Positions 1 to 10,810 of a stretch of 64,000 bases of DNA are shown in pieces. Under the pieces are notes generated by a model that ran no database searches, was not told the origin of the DNA, and saw only the letters and a program-made list of their open reading frames with translations. Location of the stretch: assembly GCF_026745355.1 (NCBI RefSeq), contig NC_079206.1, positions 26,034,845 through 26,098,844 on the forward strand. The letters run 5' to 3'. The DNA comes from Beta vulgaris subsp. vulgaris. Taxonomy: Eukaryota > Streptophyta > Magnoliopsida > Caryophyllales > Amaranthaceae. A program made the position numbers and the translations under genes. Each line of letters begins with the position of its first letter. Position 1 is the first letter of the stretch.

Positions 1-676
1 AAGAAAAGAAAATGCCTAAGTTGACATAGAGAGAAGTAATGATGTTATCTTGAGGATCCTGTTCCTAACCGGAGGAACCAAAACCAAAGAGGCGCAAACA
101 CATTGCACAAGCCTAGATTCCTGTTCCTCAGAGAGTGAGGAAGAGCATCGTTAAAATTGCTCCTACTGTTTCTGTTCCTTCCAACAAGGACTCTCCTTTA
201 GTCCTTTCGGATGAGGAACAGGAACCCTCACTCTCAAGGAACCACTCCACCACCATCCCCAAACTCTCTGTTCCTTTCACAAAACTGACCTCCATTTCTC
301 CCTCATCCTTCTCTGTTCCTTCCAGTTTGAGCAGATTGAAGGATAAATAAAAGGACCTAACCTTTTGCTTCCACCTCCACAACTCTTCCACCACACCACC
401 ATTTCTTCCTCCATTTACACCCTTCTCCTTCTGTTTCCATTCCCGGAACAGATGAACCTTCCATTCAACCCCTCCAGTTCCTTCACAAAATACCATCTGC
501 CTCAGTTCCAAGGGTAAGGAACAAGAATCTCCGGATGACTGTAGCTGGGTTAATGATGTTTGTCTTCCTGCTCAAACAATGATAAATTTTATAATCACTT
601 CATTGGACTTTGGATGCTAAAACTGAAATGATGAGTCTTATGAAGTCTAGTGATACGTGTTGCGCAACAAAAGAAG

Positions 677-775
677 ATGGACTCTATGGCCCGCTTGGAG
701 GAGTTGAAGGAACAGTTGGATCAACTCATGGGTGGTGATGAAGAAGTAGAGGATGTGGTTGAAGAAGAGTTGTAG
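677..775 (+). pseudogene. C-terminal remnant of an extra ORF of the Copia element
   Basis: A 32-codon open stretch from ATG 677 to TAG 773-775. It begins MDSMARLEELKEQLDQL and ends in an acidic run (EEVEDVVEEEL). The heptad-like Leu/Glu spacing suggests a short coiled coil. Upstream frames are broken by stops, so this is probably the 3' end of a decayed longer protein. It is too short to assign a function. Confidence 0.3.
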
Positions 776-1395
776 AGGAACACCATTCCCCTTCCCTTTC
801 TTAGTTTTTTTTTTTGTTGTTGTTCCTGTTTCTTTTCAAGGACAACTTTTTTTTAACTCTTTTTTTTTCTTTCTTTGTTTTGTTATGGAACAAGTGTATA
901 ATAACAATGACTTTTGCTATTATGTCATGTTTACGAATGTTTGCATAATTTCTTCCTTGGAATGGCTAGTATTATGTGATTGATGTTTGAGCAAGTTTAC
1001 TCTTTGATAATCTAACTTAACCACATGAGTGCTTGCTTATGGTCTTAAGGTGTTAAATCAATTCATCAATACATGCAGAGTCTATTCTTTTTGAGGATGA
1101 CAAAGGGGGAAAGGATTTAAGGAACAAACTGTACATAACTAACTGAAAATGAAATAAAATTGAAAAAATAAAAAATTAGGATAAGTAAATGAAAAATAAA
1201 AATAGGTAAAGTAAATGAAATAAAATCAGATAATAAGGAATTAAGGTAAATGAAATCAAAAATAGGTTAGGTAATGAAAATCAAAATCAGTTACTTACAT
1301 AATTGTGTTTTATTTTCATTTTCTTCTTTATTATTTTATCATTTTCTTCACTTATTATTTTGTTATTTCTTAGTTTGTACCTTTGTTGTATCATC

Positions 1396-1409
1396 AAAAA
1401 GGGGGAAAT
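1396..1409 (+). other. Polypurine tract of the Copia element
   Basis: The sequence AAAAAGGGGGAAAT lies directly before the LTR start TGTTGAAC. A purine run in this place primes plus-strand DNA synthesis in LTR retrotransposons, and it fixes the LTR as the 3' copy on the plus strand. Confidence 0.75.
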
Positions 1410-2793
1410 TGTTGAACCCTAGTTTTGATGATGACAAAGAAACAAAGATGCAAACTAAGTAGTGAACTAATGAGTTATTTAAGTGTATGATGTTTAAGGT
1501 ATCAATGAAAGGAACTGGGAGAATACGAAGTCAAGGAAGAAGTCAAGAGATGGTTTCAAAGGCTAAGTAAAGAAGTTTCTATAAGTTGATACTGGAGCAA
1601 GCATTGGATCAAGAAGAATAAAAGCTATGCGTTTTATTTTCTAGTTCCAGTGTAAGGAACAAAGTAAGGATGGTAAGGAACAGTGGCAGTTTTATTAGAG
1701 AATGAGAGTTTGTTCCTTTCTAAGGAACAAACTAAGTGGCACTAAACGAATCTGTTAAAGGAACTTGTTTTATAAAAGAAACTAGACTTAGGCGTGCAAA
1801 AGTATAACGGTACAATTATGCAATTGAGTAAGTCATGCCTAAATTATAGGAAATTAGTTTTATCTAATTTAAAATCAGTTTGAAATGATAAAATCAGTTT
1901 TATAAAAGAAAATCTGTTTAAGGAAAAGATTTTGTTTTTCGGAAAATATAAAGAAAATAATTATCCGGTTTATAAAGAATTTGTTTAAAAGATATTGTTT
2001 TCTTAAAGATTAAAAATTCAGTTTTAATGATAAAGCTGTTTTTATAACTAACTGATTTTCGGATAAAGCTCAAGGAACTTCTATTACTTAGGAGTTGTGG
2101 CTAAAATATATCCACGTTCAAATTGAGATCATGGATCATGGGACATGATGAGAAACGTGTTCCTTAGGGGAAGGAACATCATGGGTTAATGGACTTAACA
2201 TGTAATCGAGTTTTACTCCCACGTTCTTTGTGATTATCACTATAAATATTGAAGTTTAAATGAGTACCCAAATGTGTCTGACTAAGTAATTAAGTGAGTT
2301 CAACTAATTAAGTGTCAGTGCCTTCATTCTCTCATAATAGCCATTTGTTCTTTGCTTTCTTACTCTAATTCCACTAAGCTTATTTCGATCAATTGTATTT
2401 TGGTTTTTGGGGTAAGGGAACTTTGAGTGAAGTTCTGTAAGAGAGAAGCTTTGAGTGAAGTTGTATGAGTGAGATACTTCGAGTGAAGTTGAGAGGAACT
2501 ACTGTTAAGGGAACAATGGCTCGGAACTTGAGTTTAGGACTCAAGGTGTGGCTCGAGTTAGAATTAGGTTGTAACAAGTTGTGTGGCCTAATTAGTGAAA
2601 GAGTTGAGTTTAAAATCCTAGTGGTCGAGGTTGTTTCTTTTTGTTGGGCCCAAGAAGTTTTTCCTCGTAAAAATCCCTTGTGTTCCTTTAGCTTGTTTAT
2701 TCGTTTAAGTTTTAATTTTCGCAAAAAGTTACGTTTATTTCTACATCTACAATTCACCCCCCCCCCTCTTGTAGTGTTCCTAGGGAAATAGCA
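1410..2793 (+). repeat. 3' LTR of Copia (SIRE-like) element
   Basis: The LTR starts TGTTGAACCCTAGTTTTGAT after the purine tract and ends near AGGGAAATAGCA, giving TG...CA ends and about 1.38 kb. A TATA box (TATAAATA) lies at 2241-2248. The end region has the C-run followed by CTCTTGTAG that is common near the 3' border of plant Copia LTRs. The partner LTR is outside the window, so no TSD can be checked and the 3' border may be off by a few bases. Confidence 0.75.
2241..2248 (+). promoter_or_regulatory. TATA box of Copia LTR
   Basis: TATAAATA in the middle of the LTR, after a G+C-richer stretch. It is the likely core promoter (U3/R border downstream). Confidence 0.5.
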
Positions 2794-3473
2794 GGCTTAT
2801 TCATTAATTTCCAATTTTCTAGTTTGAGTCGTTGAGTTCCTCCCCTACATATTTATTTTCCTTCCCTAACAAGTCTTTCTTATTTAGGACTTCATATTTA
2901 TCATCCTTCTAAGAGTATTCACCAATAAAATAATTGCAATTTTATTTTTTGATTGGCAAGTAACCATCATATATGCTTTGAATTCAATGATGAAACTCAA
3001 ATCAATTTGAAAATTAAATGACCTTTGATTAAATAAAAAATAAATGATAATTAAAAAATGAAAATAGGACATACTTTTGATTAGGAATTGTCTATCTCCC
3101 TCCATCACCATAAGCCATCATAACGCAACATCCATTAAGCCGTCTTCAAACAATAAACCATCTTCATGCCCAAAAAAATAACTTAAAACGATATATTCCT
3201 TATCCTTAGCCAAAAACCATCTTAAATCAAAGCTTCACGAAAACTCAAGCTTCCAATATCCTAAAACCACAAAACTTGTGTGCAAGCCTTAATATATAAA
3301 AAAAGTCCTTGCAATAATAAAAGGAGTGAAAAAAATTCAAAGTACAAAAATAGCAAAAAAAAAAAAAGTAAGAAAAAAGAAATAATGCAAAATATACAAA
3401 AAGAGAAAGAGCCAAGGGTAAAAAGTTAAGCTAGGGGGTATACACAGAAGCTCTACCCCTCATTTTAAACCTT
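2794..3473. other. AT-rich spacer, no gene seen
   Basis: Both strands are stop-rich, with A-runs near 3350-3375. I see no repeat structure or coding pattern. The density of GGAAC words drops at once past 2793, which supports the LTR border. Confidence 0.5.
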
Positions 3474-3476
3474 TCA

Positions 3477-3785
3477 GGGTGTTTGGTTCATATAGTGGTA
3501 TGGGTTTGGAATCAGGAATGAAATCAAGGTGGTATAGGTTTGGAACTTGATACCTGATACCATGTGTTTGGTTTTATTTGGGAATGATATTTTTTCTTCT
3601 ATTTAATACCTAGAGGTATTGGTATGAGCCAAATCCACCTCCCCCCTTGGGTTTCTAAACCCCATACCTTATGGGTTTGAGGTATGGGTTTTAAATTTAT
3701 CAAATTATTAAACAAACACTAGGTATGGGTTTTGCTCATTCTAAACCCATACCTCATACCAAAATCATATGAACCAAACACTCCC
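3477..3785. mobile_element. MITE, PIF/Harbinger (Tourist)-like, TSD TCA
   Basis: A 309-bp element with terminal inverted repeats: GGGTGTTTGGTTCATAT at the left and, on the other strand, GGGAGTGTTTGGTTCATAT at the right. The inner parts also mirror each other (GGTATGGG / CCCATACC). The 3-bp direct repeat TCA flanks it (3474-3476 and 3786-3788). TSD length and the GTTTGGTT terminal word fit PIF/Harbinger MITEs. It has no coding capacity. Confidence 0.8.
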
Positions 3786-3960
3786 TCAATCTATCAAAAT
3801 ACCTTAAAACCCATAAAAGCCATAAAACCTTACCTTGACATTCAAAAACGAAAAAGCCAATAAACCTTACCTTGCACCACTATAAATTAGGGAAAATATA
3901 AAACCAATAAGATAATTGATAATTCGTCAATGTTTATATTACGTGAAAGAAAACATATTA

Positions 3961-4177
3961 CTTCATCCGTTTCAATTTAGTTGTGACACTTTCTATTTTA
4001 GGATGTTTCAATTTAGTTGTGACATTTTCATTCTGGGTTATAACTTCTCTCTATCTCTCTCCTAACACATAGGACCCTTTTATTTTCTTTATCTATCTAT
4101 CTCTTCTCCAAAAATTACCTAGGAGTCCGTGATATTAAAAGTGTCACAAACTCACAACTAAATTGAAACGGATGAAG
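3961..4177. mobile_element. Stowaway MITE (Tc1/Mariner), TSD TA
   Basis: A 217-bp element. The left end CTTCATCCGTTTCAATTTAG and the right end, complement of CTAAATTGAAACGGATGAAG, are the same 20 bases inverted. TA dinucleotides flank both ends (3959-3960 and 4178-4179). The CATCCGTTTC start is the Stowaway signature. No coding capacity. Confidence 0.9.
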
Positions 4178-4504
4178 TAATAAAATGACTGTTATATGAA
4201 AGGAAAGGCTAGAAAACAAGTCATTAATACACCCGTTATCTAACATCCATCAAACAGGAAAGTTACACTGGTACAATTAATACAACTGAATATTAAGTAG
4301 TATTATTTATATATTTAGTATTATACATTTGTAATTACTGTTCAAAGATAAGTGTTATTTAGAGCTTTAGATAACACATTTGAGGTGTTATCCATGTCAG
4401 TGTAAAGTTAGCTAAAGATAACACCTCATTGGGGTGTTATCTTAAGGTAGAGCAAAGTTAACAATCATCACATGTAACTTTTATCTATGTTGATAACAGA
4501 CTTA
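4178..4504. other. AT-rich spacer with small hairpins
   Basis: No gene. It contains a perfect 11-bp inverted repeat AAGATAACACC (4415-4425) and GGTGTTATCTT (4433-4443) with a 7-bp loop, and a weaker sister hairpin near 4370-4392. The GATAACA word recurs, so this may be the worn end of an unidentified DNA transposon. Confidence 0.4.
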
Positions 4505-4690
4505 ACAAGAAATGTTATATATGCCCTCTTTTCCTATGTTACTGGGCGAGGCAAAGGTAACGCCTATTTTAATGTATGTTTTGTTGCTTATAACAACAAG
4601 AAATGTTTTTTATATATGCCCTCTTTTCCTATTTTGCTGGGGCGAGCCAAAAATAACGCCTATTCTAATGGATGTTGTGATTGCTTATAA
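4505..4690 (+). repeat. Tandem duplication, two copies of about 90 bp
   Basis: Two copies of a unit that starts AACAAGAAATGTT and contains CCCTCTTTTCCTAT and AACGCCTATT. The copies begin near 4505 and 4595 and differ by a few substitutions and short indels. Open frames here merely repeat the same peptide twice and are not a gene. Confidence 0.75.
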
Positions 4691-5556
4691 TAAAGATAAC
4701 ATATAACAGGTCCCGCGGTTTTGTTTAGCCTCATTCAGTTTAAAAAAATTCCCAATTTATTTGCAGTTTTGCACTGCCACAATTACAATTACAAATGAAT
4801 ATATATTTATACTATTTCCAAATATATTAGCACCAAGAACATTATAATTACAATTTATAACTCTGCTACTCCTGTACATCATTACTCCAGCCAAGTAATA
4901 AGAACACTGAAAAAAATATAATACATAATAATGACTAAAAAATGGATCACACTGATCAAACTCGACTCCTTTCCTCCGCTACTTGCAACTCTTGTCAAGT
5001 ACTTACTCCATCTACAATAAGATAATGCCAAGTTGGTATTTCATCTGCATCACATTAGGAATAATGTCATTTTCTCAGTATACAACACAATAGACGAACT
5101 AAAAATTGAATAAATCCAACGAAACTGAACTAATAAAACAATTGAATGGTGTATATACATTAGGAGATCAAGGTAAAAAAAACAAAACAAAAAAAAAAGT
5201 AAACGAAAACTAAGGGATGAAGGTCGAGATGATTGAAGGAAGGAGTAGCAAATGAAATTTAAGATAAAGATAAGAGAATCAAGCTTGGTAAAAATTCAGA
5301 TCCCAAAACATTAGCAAAAAACAATTAAGGAGTCACCCACTCACCATGACATTTAATGGAAGCTGAGACTGAGAAGAGGATAGTTCGCCATTTTTTATTT
5401 CCCGTCGTGCTTTTCTGGCGCTTCATGGCTAAGACTATTCTCTAACACTTCGCCAACATCAGAAAAAAGGGTATTATAAGGAGAAGATGATAATGAGTTG
5501 AGAGAAGTTGGAGGAGAGAGAAAATCAAGGAGTAAAACATGGAGGTTGAGATTTAG
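4691..5556. other. Spacer, no gene recognised
   Basis: Mostly AT-rich with A-runs. 5340-5556 is more G+C-rich and purine-rich and looks like leader or exon sequence of a transposon, but no domain can be read on either strand. Confidence 0.35.
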
Positions 5557-5927
5557 AGGTTTTATTATGTGACTCGTATAGATATAGGTTTGACTTGGCT
5601 ATGTTCAAACTTGAGGCTATGTCGGAGTCTACAGAGAACATGATTCATTCTAGAAGACAACTTATAGATAACATCATTGTTATCTTTTCAAAATGACTAA
5701 CGTCTAAATCCGCCCTATCAGTTAAAGAAAATCTCAACTCCGACATCTCCCCTTTTCTTTAACTGATAGGGCGGATTTAGACGTTAGTCATTTTGAGAAG
5801 ATAACAATGATGTTATCTATAAGTTGTCTTCTAGAATGAATCATGTTCTCTGTAGACTCCGACATAGCCTCGAGTTTGAACATAGCCAAGTCAAACCTAT
5901 ATCTATACGAGTCACATAATAAAACCT
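5557..5927. repeat. Long near-perfect inverted repeat (175-bp arms, 21-bp loop)
   Basis: The left arm 5557-5731 and the right arm 5753-5927 are reverse complements over 175 bp each. I see two mismatches (one in the TTCAAA/TTTGAG region, one in ACTTGAGG/CCTCGAGT). The loop is 5732-5752. The sequence right of the loop continues without break into the region before the candidate LTR at 6531, so the right arm looks original and the left arm an inverted copy. Transcription through this would give a long double-stranded RNA. It could also simply be a recent rearrangement scar. Confidence 0.9.
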
Positions 5928-6530
5928 TTTATTTTCATATCCAAACTCTCCTTATCTCTAACTGAGTCTTCTATGTCTCCATGACCTCTGGCAAAATATG
6001 ACTTTGCCTTAATTTAAGACAAGTATCATTCAAATCAATAGCTCCGAATGCTCAACTTAAGTCAAATACCTACTAATCTAGGCTCAGATCGCCTAATTCA
6101 ATTAAAGCTTTTCCATAGTGGAGGCTTCCTATATTATGGTGATTCCTCAAAATTAAACTCCCAAAGAGGTGTCATCTGCGGATCTCACTTATGGATTCCG
6201 ATGTTTATCAAAACGTTTTTCATTAATGAATCTATCTCTATTAATCAAATTTACTCCATCTTTGCATAACCTTGACCTTGCATAGCGTGCCATTAATCTA
6301 TCTCTCCCAGCTTTGCATAACCCTGACCTCACATAACGTCTCATTCATCCATAGAGAGCATAAGTTGACATCATTTCTTATAGTTATCATCTTGTACACT
6401 GACTTCGTTTTCAAGTAGCTGGCGATATATGGACCAATTTTAGATTGCAGAGCAACTAGAATTATTCTCCGTCCTGACAGACAATACTTTGACTTATGGT
6501 TTCACGAACCCCAGTAAAAATGGGGACTTT
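5928..6530 (+). other. Probable 3' internal end of a Gypsy-type element
   Basis: No gene is recognised. A degenerate direct repeat of about 60 bp, with CTTTGCATAACC.TGACCT, occurs at 6235-6350. The region ends with GTAAAAATGGGGACTTT, which looks like a polypurine tract before TGTAGATAC at 6531. A 73-codon open frame at 6048-6269 has no recognisable domain and I do not call it. Confidence 0.35.
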
Positions 6531-7276
6531 TGTAGATACATAATCATCTCTCCCCAATTTAATATCCGACGATAACATATACGTCACCCTAATTGGTCCA
6601 GTCCACAGAAAAGCAATCCAAAAAGTCACCCAAAATCGATTTAAGAACCTAAAGTCTATTTATTTGTTCAAAGTCCAGTTTTTAAATCCCACTTAATTAT
6701 TCCTAATGATTAATTTGAAACTTAACAAGAATAACTATTAGCTCTTATCATTGTTATTAAGATAAATTCGAAGGTTAATTCTGAAGGGTAAAAGAGTATA
6801 CCTACTATCATTGGAGGTGTTGGATAGTGCCATAAAGGAGAATCGTTAAACTAGATGCTGGAAGTTAATAACTTAATTAATTGTCTCACAAACAGTTAAA
6901 AGAAGGGATTAACTAATAATCGCTAATAAGGAGGATATTGGAGTAAGTTTAACTAATTGTGGACTAGACTACTAAGATGATGTTTCTAGAACGGGATTTG
7001 GTTTACTAACTATAAATGAAGTACTATAATAAATTTGGACTATCGGATTTGTGTTCCCTAAAATGAATTAGTACGTGACTTTTTGTAGATAAGTGAATAC
7101 AAGGATAATGATTATTACTTTTAAGAAGCTTCAGTTATTTGATTTAGTTGTTCTGTAATAAGGAAAGGAGTGGACTCAGCAATGTAGGTGTGAGTATGGT
7201 TCCTAAAAGGGTTCATTGTTAATCACATTTATTAGAGTTTAGCTAATGTTATAACTAGAACCATATTTACTCACTT

Positions 7277-8305
7277 CACTACTACAAATATGGGCAAAGT
7301 AACCACCCATAAAAGACCACTTGGATAACATAAGTGATTATTTAGCAAAAAACACCTAATTTCTTAAACAAGAGGTCTCTTATCTTACGATAAAAAGACC
7401 TCCTTTTTAGACATGTGGTCTTTTTGCACATACTTAAAATCACAAATATTAAAAAAACCACTTATTTTTATTAAGTGGTTATTTTTATTTATATTCTTTT
7501 AGAGAAAATATGAATTCATAAAATATATATTGGCGGATATGTATTTGGCCAAATTAAATAATAAAATCAGTATACTCTTCTAACCATCTTTGTCGGTTTA
7601 ATGTGAATGAAACAAAACCACCTCACCTCAAAAATCTCTCTATGCCTCGTCAGTCTCAAACCCCAAAAGGAAAAACCCTCAAACCCCATTTTTCTCGCAC
7701 CTGCCCGTCTCTTTCTTTCGCTCCCCTCGTCGGTAATTGTCGAAGCTCGCCGGAGCTCTATTGTGGGTCGTTCGTGCCGACTCTATTATAGTGAATGATA
7801 TTGAATGAATGAAAAGGTATTCCAATTTTAAAGTCATCAGAATTATATCAATACAAGTGCCTAGATGTTCTATACATATGTAAATTACTTGTAGATTATG
7901 AAAGACACGCATGGAGCAGGTGAAACGGATTGGAGAAGCGTATAATAATATTGAAATATTGTCGTTTTTTTTAAAATAAAAAAGGTTAAAGTGACCACCT
8001 TTTTCTTTTAGTTGGTGTTTTAAGAAATGATTAAAAAGACCACCTTTATATTAAAAATTATTTCTTTGTAAGATAGAAAAGACCACGCACCTATCTGTAA
8101 AATGTGGCGTCTTCTCCTTCTTCTTTTTTTCCCTATTTAAATTCATAAATAACCACTTATTTTAAGGAAGTGGTCTCTTTTATCAAATTAAGAAACCACC
8201 AGCAATAAGTGGTTATTTATCCTGAGAGACCTATGAGCTGAAGCACCTCTATGTGGTCTCTAAATGCAATTTTAGGGGGTCTCTTTAGGCTTTATTGTAG
8301 TAGTG
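7277..8305. mobile_element. Non-autonomous CACTA-like element
   Basis: The ends are CACTACTACAA at the left and its inverse TTGTAGTAGTG at the right, typical of CMC/CACTA elements. Subterminal regions are full of a repeated word (AAGTGGTTATTT, AGACCACTT and complements) on both sides, as in this superfamily. The flanks share only TT, so the usual 3-bp TSD is not clear. The centre (about 7600-7800) is G+C-richer, with proline-rich open frames in two phases and no recognisable domain. It may be a captured gene piece or a relic leader. No transposase. Confidence 0.7.
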
Positions 8306-9267
8306 TTAATCAACATTGGATTAGTAAACCTCGAGTTGTGGAGTTTAAGTTAACCTTCCTTAGTTAATTCTAATTCAGAGGCCGATTTCTGAGTATTATC
8401 AGTGTTTGATAATTGTTAGTATCAATATTGAGATGAGTCTACATCGAATTATGAAGCGTAAAATAATATAAACAATTTTTATGCGAAGGTTTGCGTTGTA
8501 TGGAATTGGTTTAGTAACTCTCGTTAGTTAATTCTAACTGAGAGACCAATTGCTATTGTTGTTGGTATTGACCAGATATGATTGCTTATGAGTTGTGGTA
8601 ATTTATAAGTTTATGATTGGATGGAGTTGGATCTAAATGCATAAATATATAGATTGAACCTGAATCACGTATTGAAGAACTATGACATGTGATTTATAGT
8701 TTTCTAAAGTGAAGTCTCCTAGTATGGTTGGTTGTGCAAAAGTTGTTAAGAATTACTAATATTATTGGATGAGTTATGAATGATCTGATTGAGTTATGAA
8801 TGATAATCGAAAGGAATCTAAAAGGGAAAAGTAGCCTCGTCTGAGTCGACTGATGAGGAGGTGACACAAACAATACCCCATGGACTATGAACCTTGGGGG
8901 GAGGTCCCCACAGGAAAACCTTCCCATTGCTCTGAGGGGTAATAATCTGGCGATTTATCAGGTACTGTGATACCTGTGGATGGATGATTGAATCAGCGAA
9001 AAAATGTACTCTAGACTAGTTGCAGTTATTTGCCAAAAGCAAAGCGAATGGTTGGGTGACGACCCCCACTGTTAGAGTGTAAGCTTTCTCTCCTGCGTCG
9101 CGTTCTCTTCCCCCCTGGTTAAAAGAATGTTATCTCAAATTATGAAAGTTCTTTCAATATTGGATTCTCGATAAGGAATCATATTATGGTAAGTTGTTTC
9201 TGTATTGGATTCCCGATAAGGAAATATATCAGGTAAGTAATGAATGTTTATTCGGTATGTGAATATG
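8306..9267. other. Left half of the candidate LTR, no gene
   Basis: It contains direct repeats of TTAGTTAATTCTAA(C/T)TGAGAGACC type near 8355 and 8525, a G+C-richer block at 8860-9115, and two copies of the GATAAGGAATCATAT unit near 9160 and 9206. Open frames are short and not conserved in composition. Confidence 0.4.
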
Positions 9268-9305
9268 AATATTGTTGTAGGTAGAAAATCACTGGCTACG
9301 ATGAT

Positions 9306-9315
9306 GACACGTGGC
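9306..9315 (+). promoter_or_regulatory. G-box/ABRE-like site, E1 LTR (first)
   Basis: GACACGTGGC, a CACGTG core in an ABRE-type context. It is the exact reverse complement of the site at 9514-9523. Both sites are conserved in the 3' LTR (32818-32827 and 33026-33035). Confidence 0.45.
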
Positions 9316-9513
9316 ACCATCCCAGCCTTACATGTGGCATTCGCTTAAGGAAAGAAAGTACATATGTCTGCAGGTTACTTGGGCTAAAGTACACTTTTCT
9401 GAAAGAAAAGGGGTACTGAAGAACTCCCTTGTGGCCCTAATATTGTACTTAGGCCCAATGCAGGTAAAGCCTGATTCAGCAATAGAATAAATTGTATTCA
9501 CCAGTCAGCACTT

Positions 9514-9523
9514 GCCACGTGTC
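9514..9523 (+). promoter_or_regulatory. G-box/ABRE-like site, E1 LTR (second)
   Basis: GCCACGTGTC, 84 bp upstream of the TATA box. A CCAATCA word follows at about 9540. The spacing looks like a plant promoter; the binding factors (bZIP/bHLH class) are inferred from the family of sites only. Confidence 0.5.
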
Positions 9524-9597
9524 ATGATATTATTGCCTAGCCAATCAGATGCTCCTAAATTAGGGTGACATCAAAACACAACAGTCTTTTCAAACAG

Positions 9598-9605
9598 TAT
9601 AAATA
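9598..9605 (+). promoter_or_regulatory. TATA box of E1 5' LTR
   Basis: TATAAATA in CAGTATAAATAGTCC, a close match to the plant TATA consensus. The same site is in the 3' LTR at 33110-33117. Confidence 0.7.
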
Positions 9606-9707
9606 GTCCTTGAAATCAGGGAAAGGTACGTTTTTCAGAGCATAGTACTGTTATTCTGCCATAAATTCTCTCTATTTACTTTCTCTCTCTAAAAGTTCCT
9701 TCATATA

Positions 9708-10342
9708 TGTTTATGCCAAATTCTGATCAGGCAGAACTTAGCTGAGGATCTACAGCTAATGCAAATGCAACTAGAAACAATAAAGGAGACTAGCTACAAA
9801 AGTAAATAAATGCAAAGAAAAGCCAGGACGCCAAGAAATGTGAGCGGAAACCCCAAGAAAAAGGATAAAAACCGCGGGTAGCAATGAGGCTACCAATCCA
9901 CTATGTATGAAGGTTACAGCTTATAGCTAGCACCTTGTAGCTTGCACTAAATACACTTGTAAATATTATGAAAGTAAAGAGGAGTGTTTGAATGTAATTG
10001 ATGTAAATGAACTCCCCTTCCCCATGTACTTCTACTTCTATTTATACCCATACATTTATTGGAACGTTGCTACATTTACTCACAACTAACTCCTAATATG
10101 GTGCCATGATCTCCTAATATCAAGGAGTATCTCGACCTCTGCTCAACGACTGCGTCAGCCCTATTTTTTAGGCACAACAACATTATTTGACTTAGTCTTG
10201 ATTATCCCTTGCTCTGAATCTATCTTCGGAGTTTACAAGTACTTGCTGCAGCTGCTAACTGGTGCTTTCTAGCTGAACTCCAGGTGGTCACATTAGCCAA
10301 CGAACCTGCACATTTTTACTTAGGAAAATTTAGGACATAAAA
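9708..10342 (-). repeat. E2 3' LTR (left copy)
   Basis: It matches 19796-20440 along its length. On plus it starts TGTTTATGCC and ends GGACATAAAA, where the other copy has GGACATAACA. A TATA box on minus (complement of CTATTTATA) is at 10038-10046. A purine-rich tract (minus AGTTAGGGGCAAT) adjoins it at 10343-10355. Confidence 0.93.
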
Positions 10343-10810
10343 ATTGCCCCTAACTTGTGATGCCAACCTAGGCGCAACTAAGTCAAAATCACAAGTTACC
10401 AAACAGAGCAAAACACTTGTTAGCACAAAAGATCAGTTCGTTGTTAAGATAAACTCATGTTTACTTAGAATTTTTATCTTTTCACCTGAAAAAATGAAAA
10501 CACTTGAGGATAAATTTTTACTTAAAAGATAAACTTTTCTTCCGCCTAAAAAATAATTTTCTTGAGAAAAGATAGAATTATCCACCCCTTGATTACTTAT
10601 CAGCAGCTAAAAGATAACTTTTCGTATAACATTAAATATCTATCCGTTAGCCTAGAGTACTGTTGAGCTCCTAGTATTTAAGGACCATCAACCTTTCCCT
10701 GAGACCCTTCTTTATCATAAGCCTTCGTGAATTCTCTCTCTCTTCAGGTAAACTCTCTCTTTTTCCTTTCGTTCGTTTTCTAGAGCTTTTTAGATCCTCC
10801 TTTTTCCCTG
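10343..10810. other. E2 region between 3' LTR and antisense gene
   Basis: No gene is recognised. It is AT-rich with pyrimidine tracts (CTCTCTCTCTTC near 10735), and probably acts as leader or promoter of the antisense gene that starts at 10811. Confidence 0.4.

Larger units (their letters stand above)
1..1409 (+). mobile_element. 3' internal part of a Copia (SIRE-like) retrotransposon, cut by window edge
   Basis: This is the internal region just upstream of the LTR at 1410. The element enters from outside the window, so gag-pol is not seen. Two short open stretches look coding by composition: a Ser/Pro-rich reading at 135-350 and an acidic tail at 677-775. They resemble the long extra 3' region that SIRE-type Copia elements carry after pol, but I cannot name a domain. 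The stretch is packed with GGAAC and its complement GTTCC. Assignment to SIRE is inference from the LTR start TGTTGAACCCTAG, the purine tract and the C-run near the LTR end. Confidence 0.65.
9273..9707 (+). repeat. E1 5' LTR, left part
   Basis: It aligns with the 3' LTR from 32785 on. It is cut at 9708 by E2; the last 5 bases (ATATA) are one side of the E2 target duplication. Confidence 0.92.

Noticed and set aside
2389..2791. Overlapping 122- and 108-codon frames on both strands
   Set aside because: They lie within the Copia LTR; composition follows the repeat words and no domain is visible.
4487..4706. Two overlapping 60-70-codon frames with an internally repeated peptide
   Set aside because: The peptide repeat is only the tandem DNA duplication at 4505-4690.
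6048..6269. A 73-codon frame as a small gene
   Set aside because: No recognisable domain; it lies in what looks like the 3' untranslated interior of a retroelement.
7603..7912. Frames inside the CACTA-like element as a captured gene
   Set aside because: Three overlapping frames on both strands and no domain; the G+C rise alone is not enough to call a gene.
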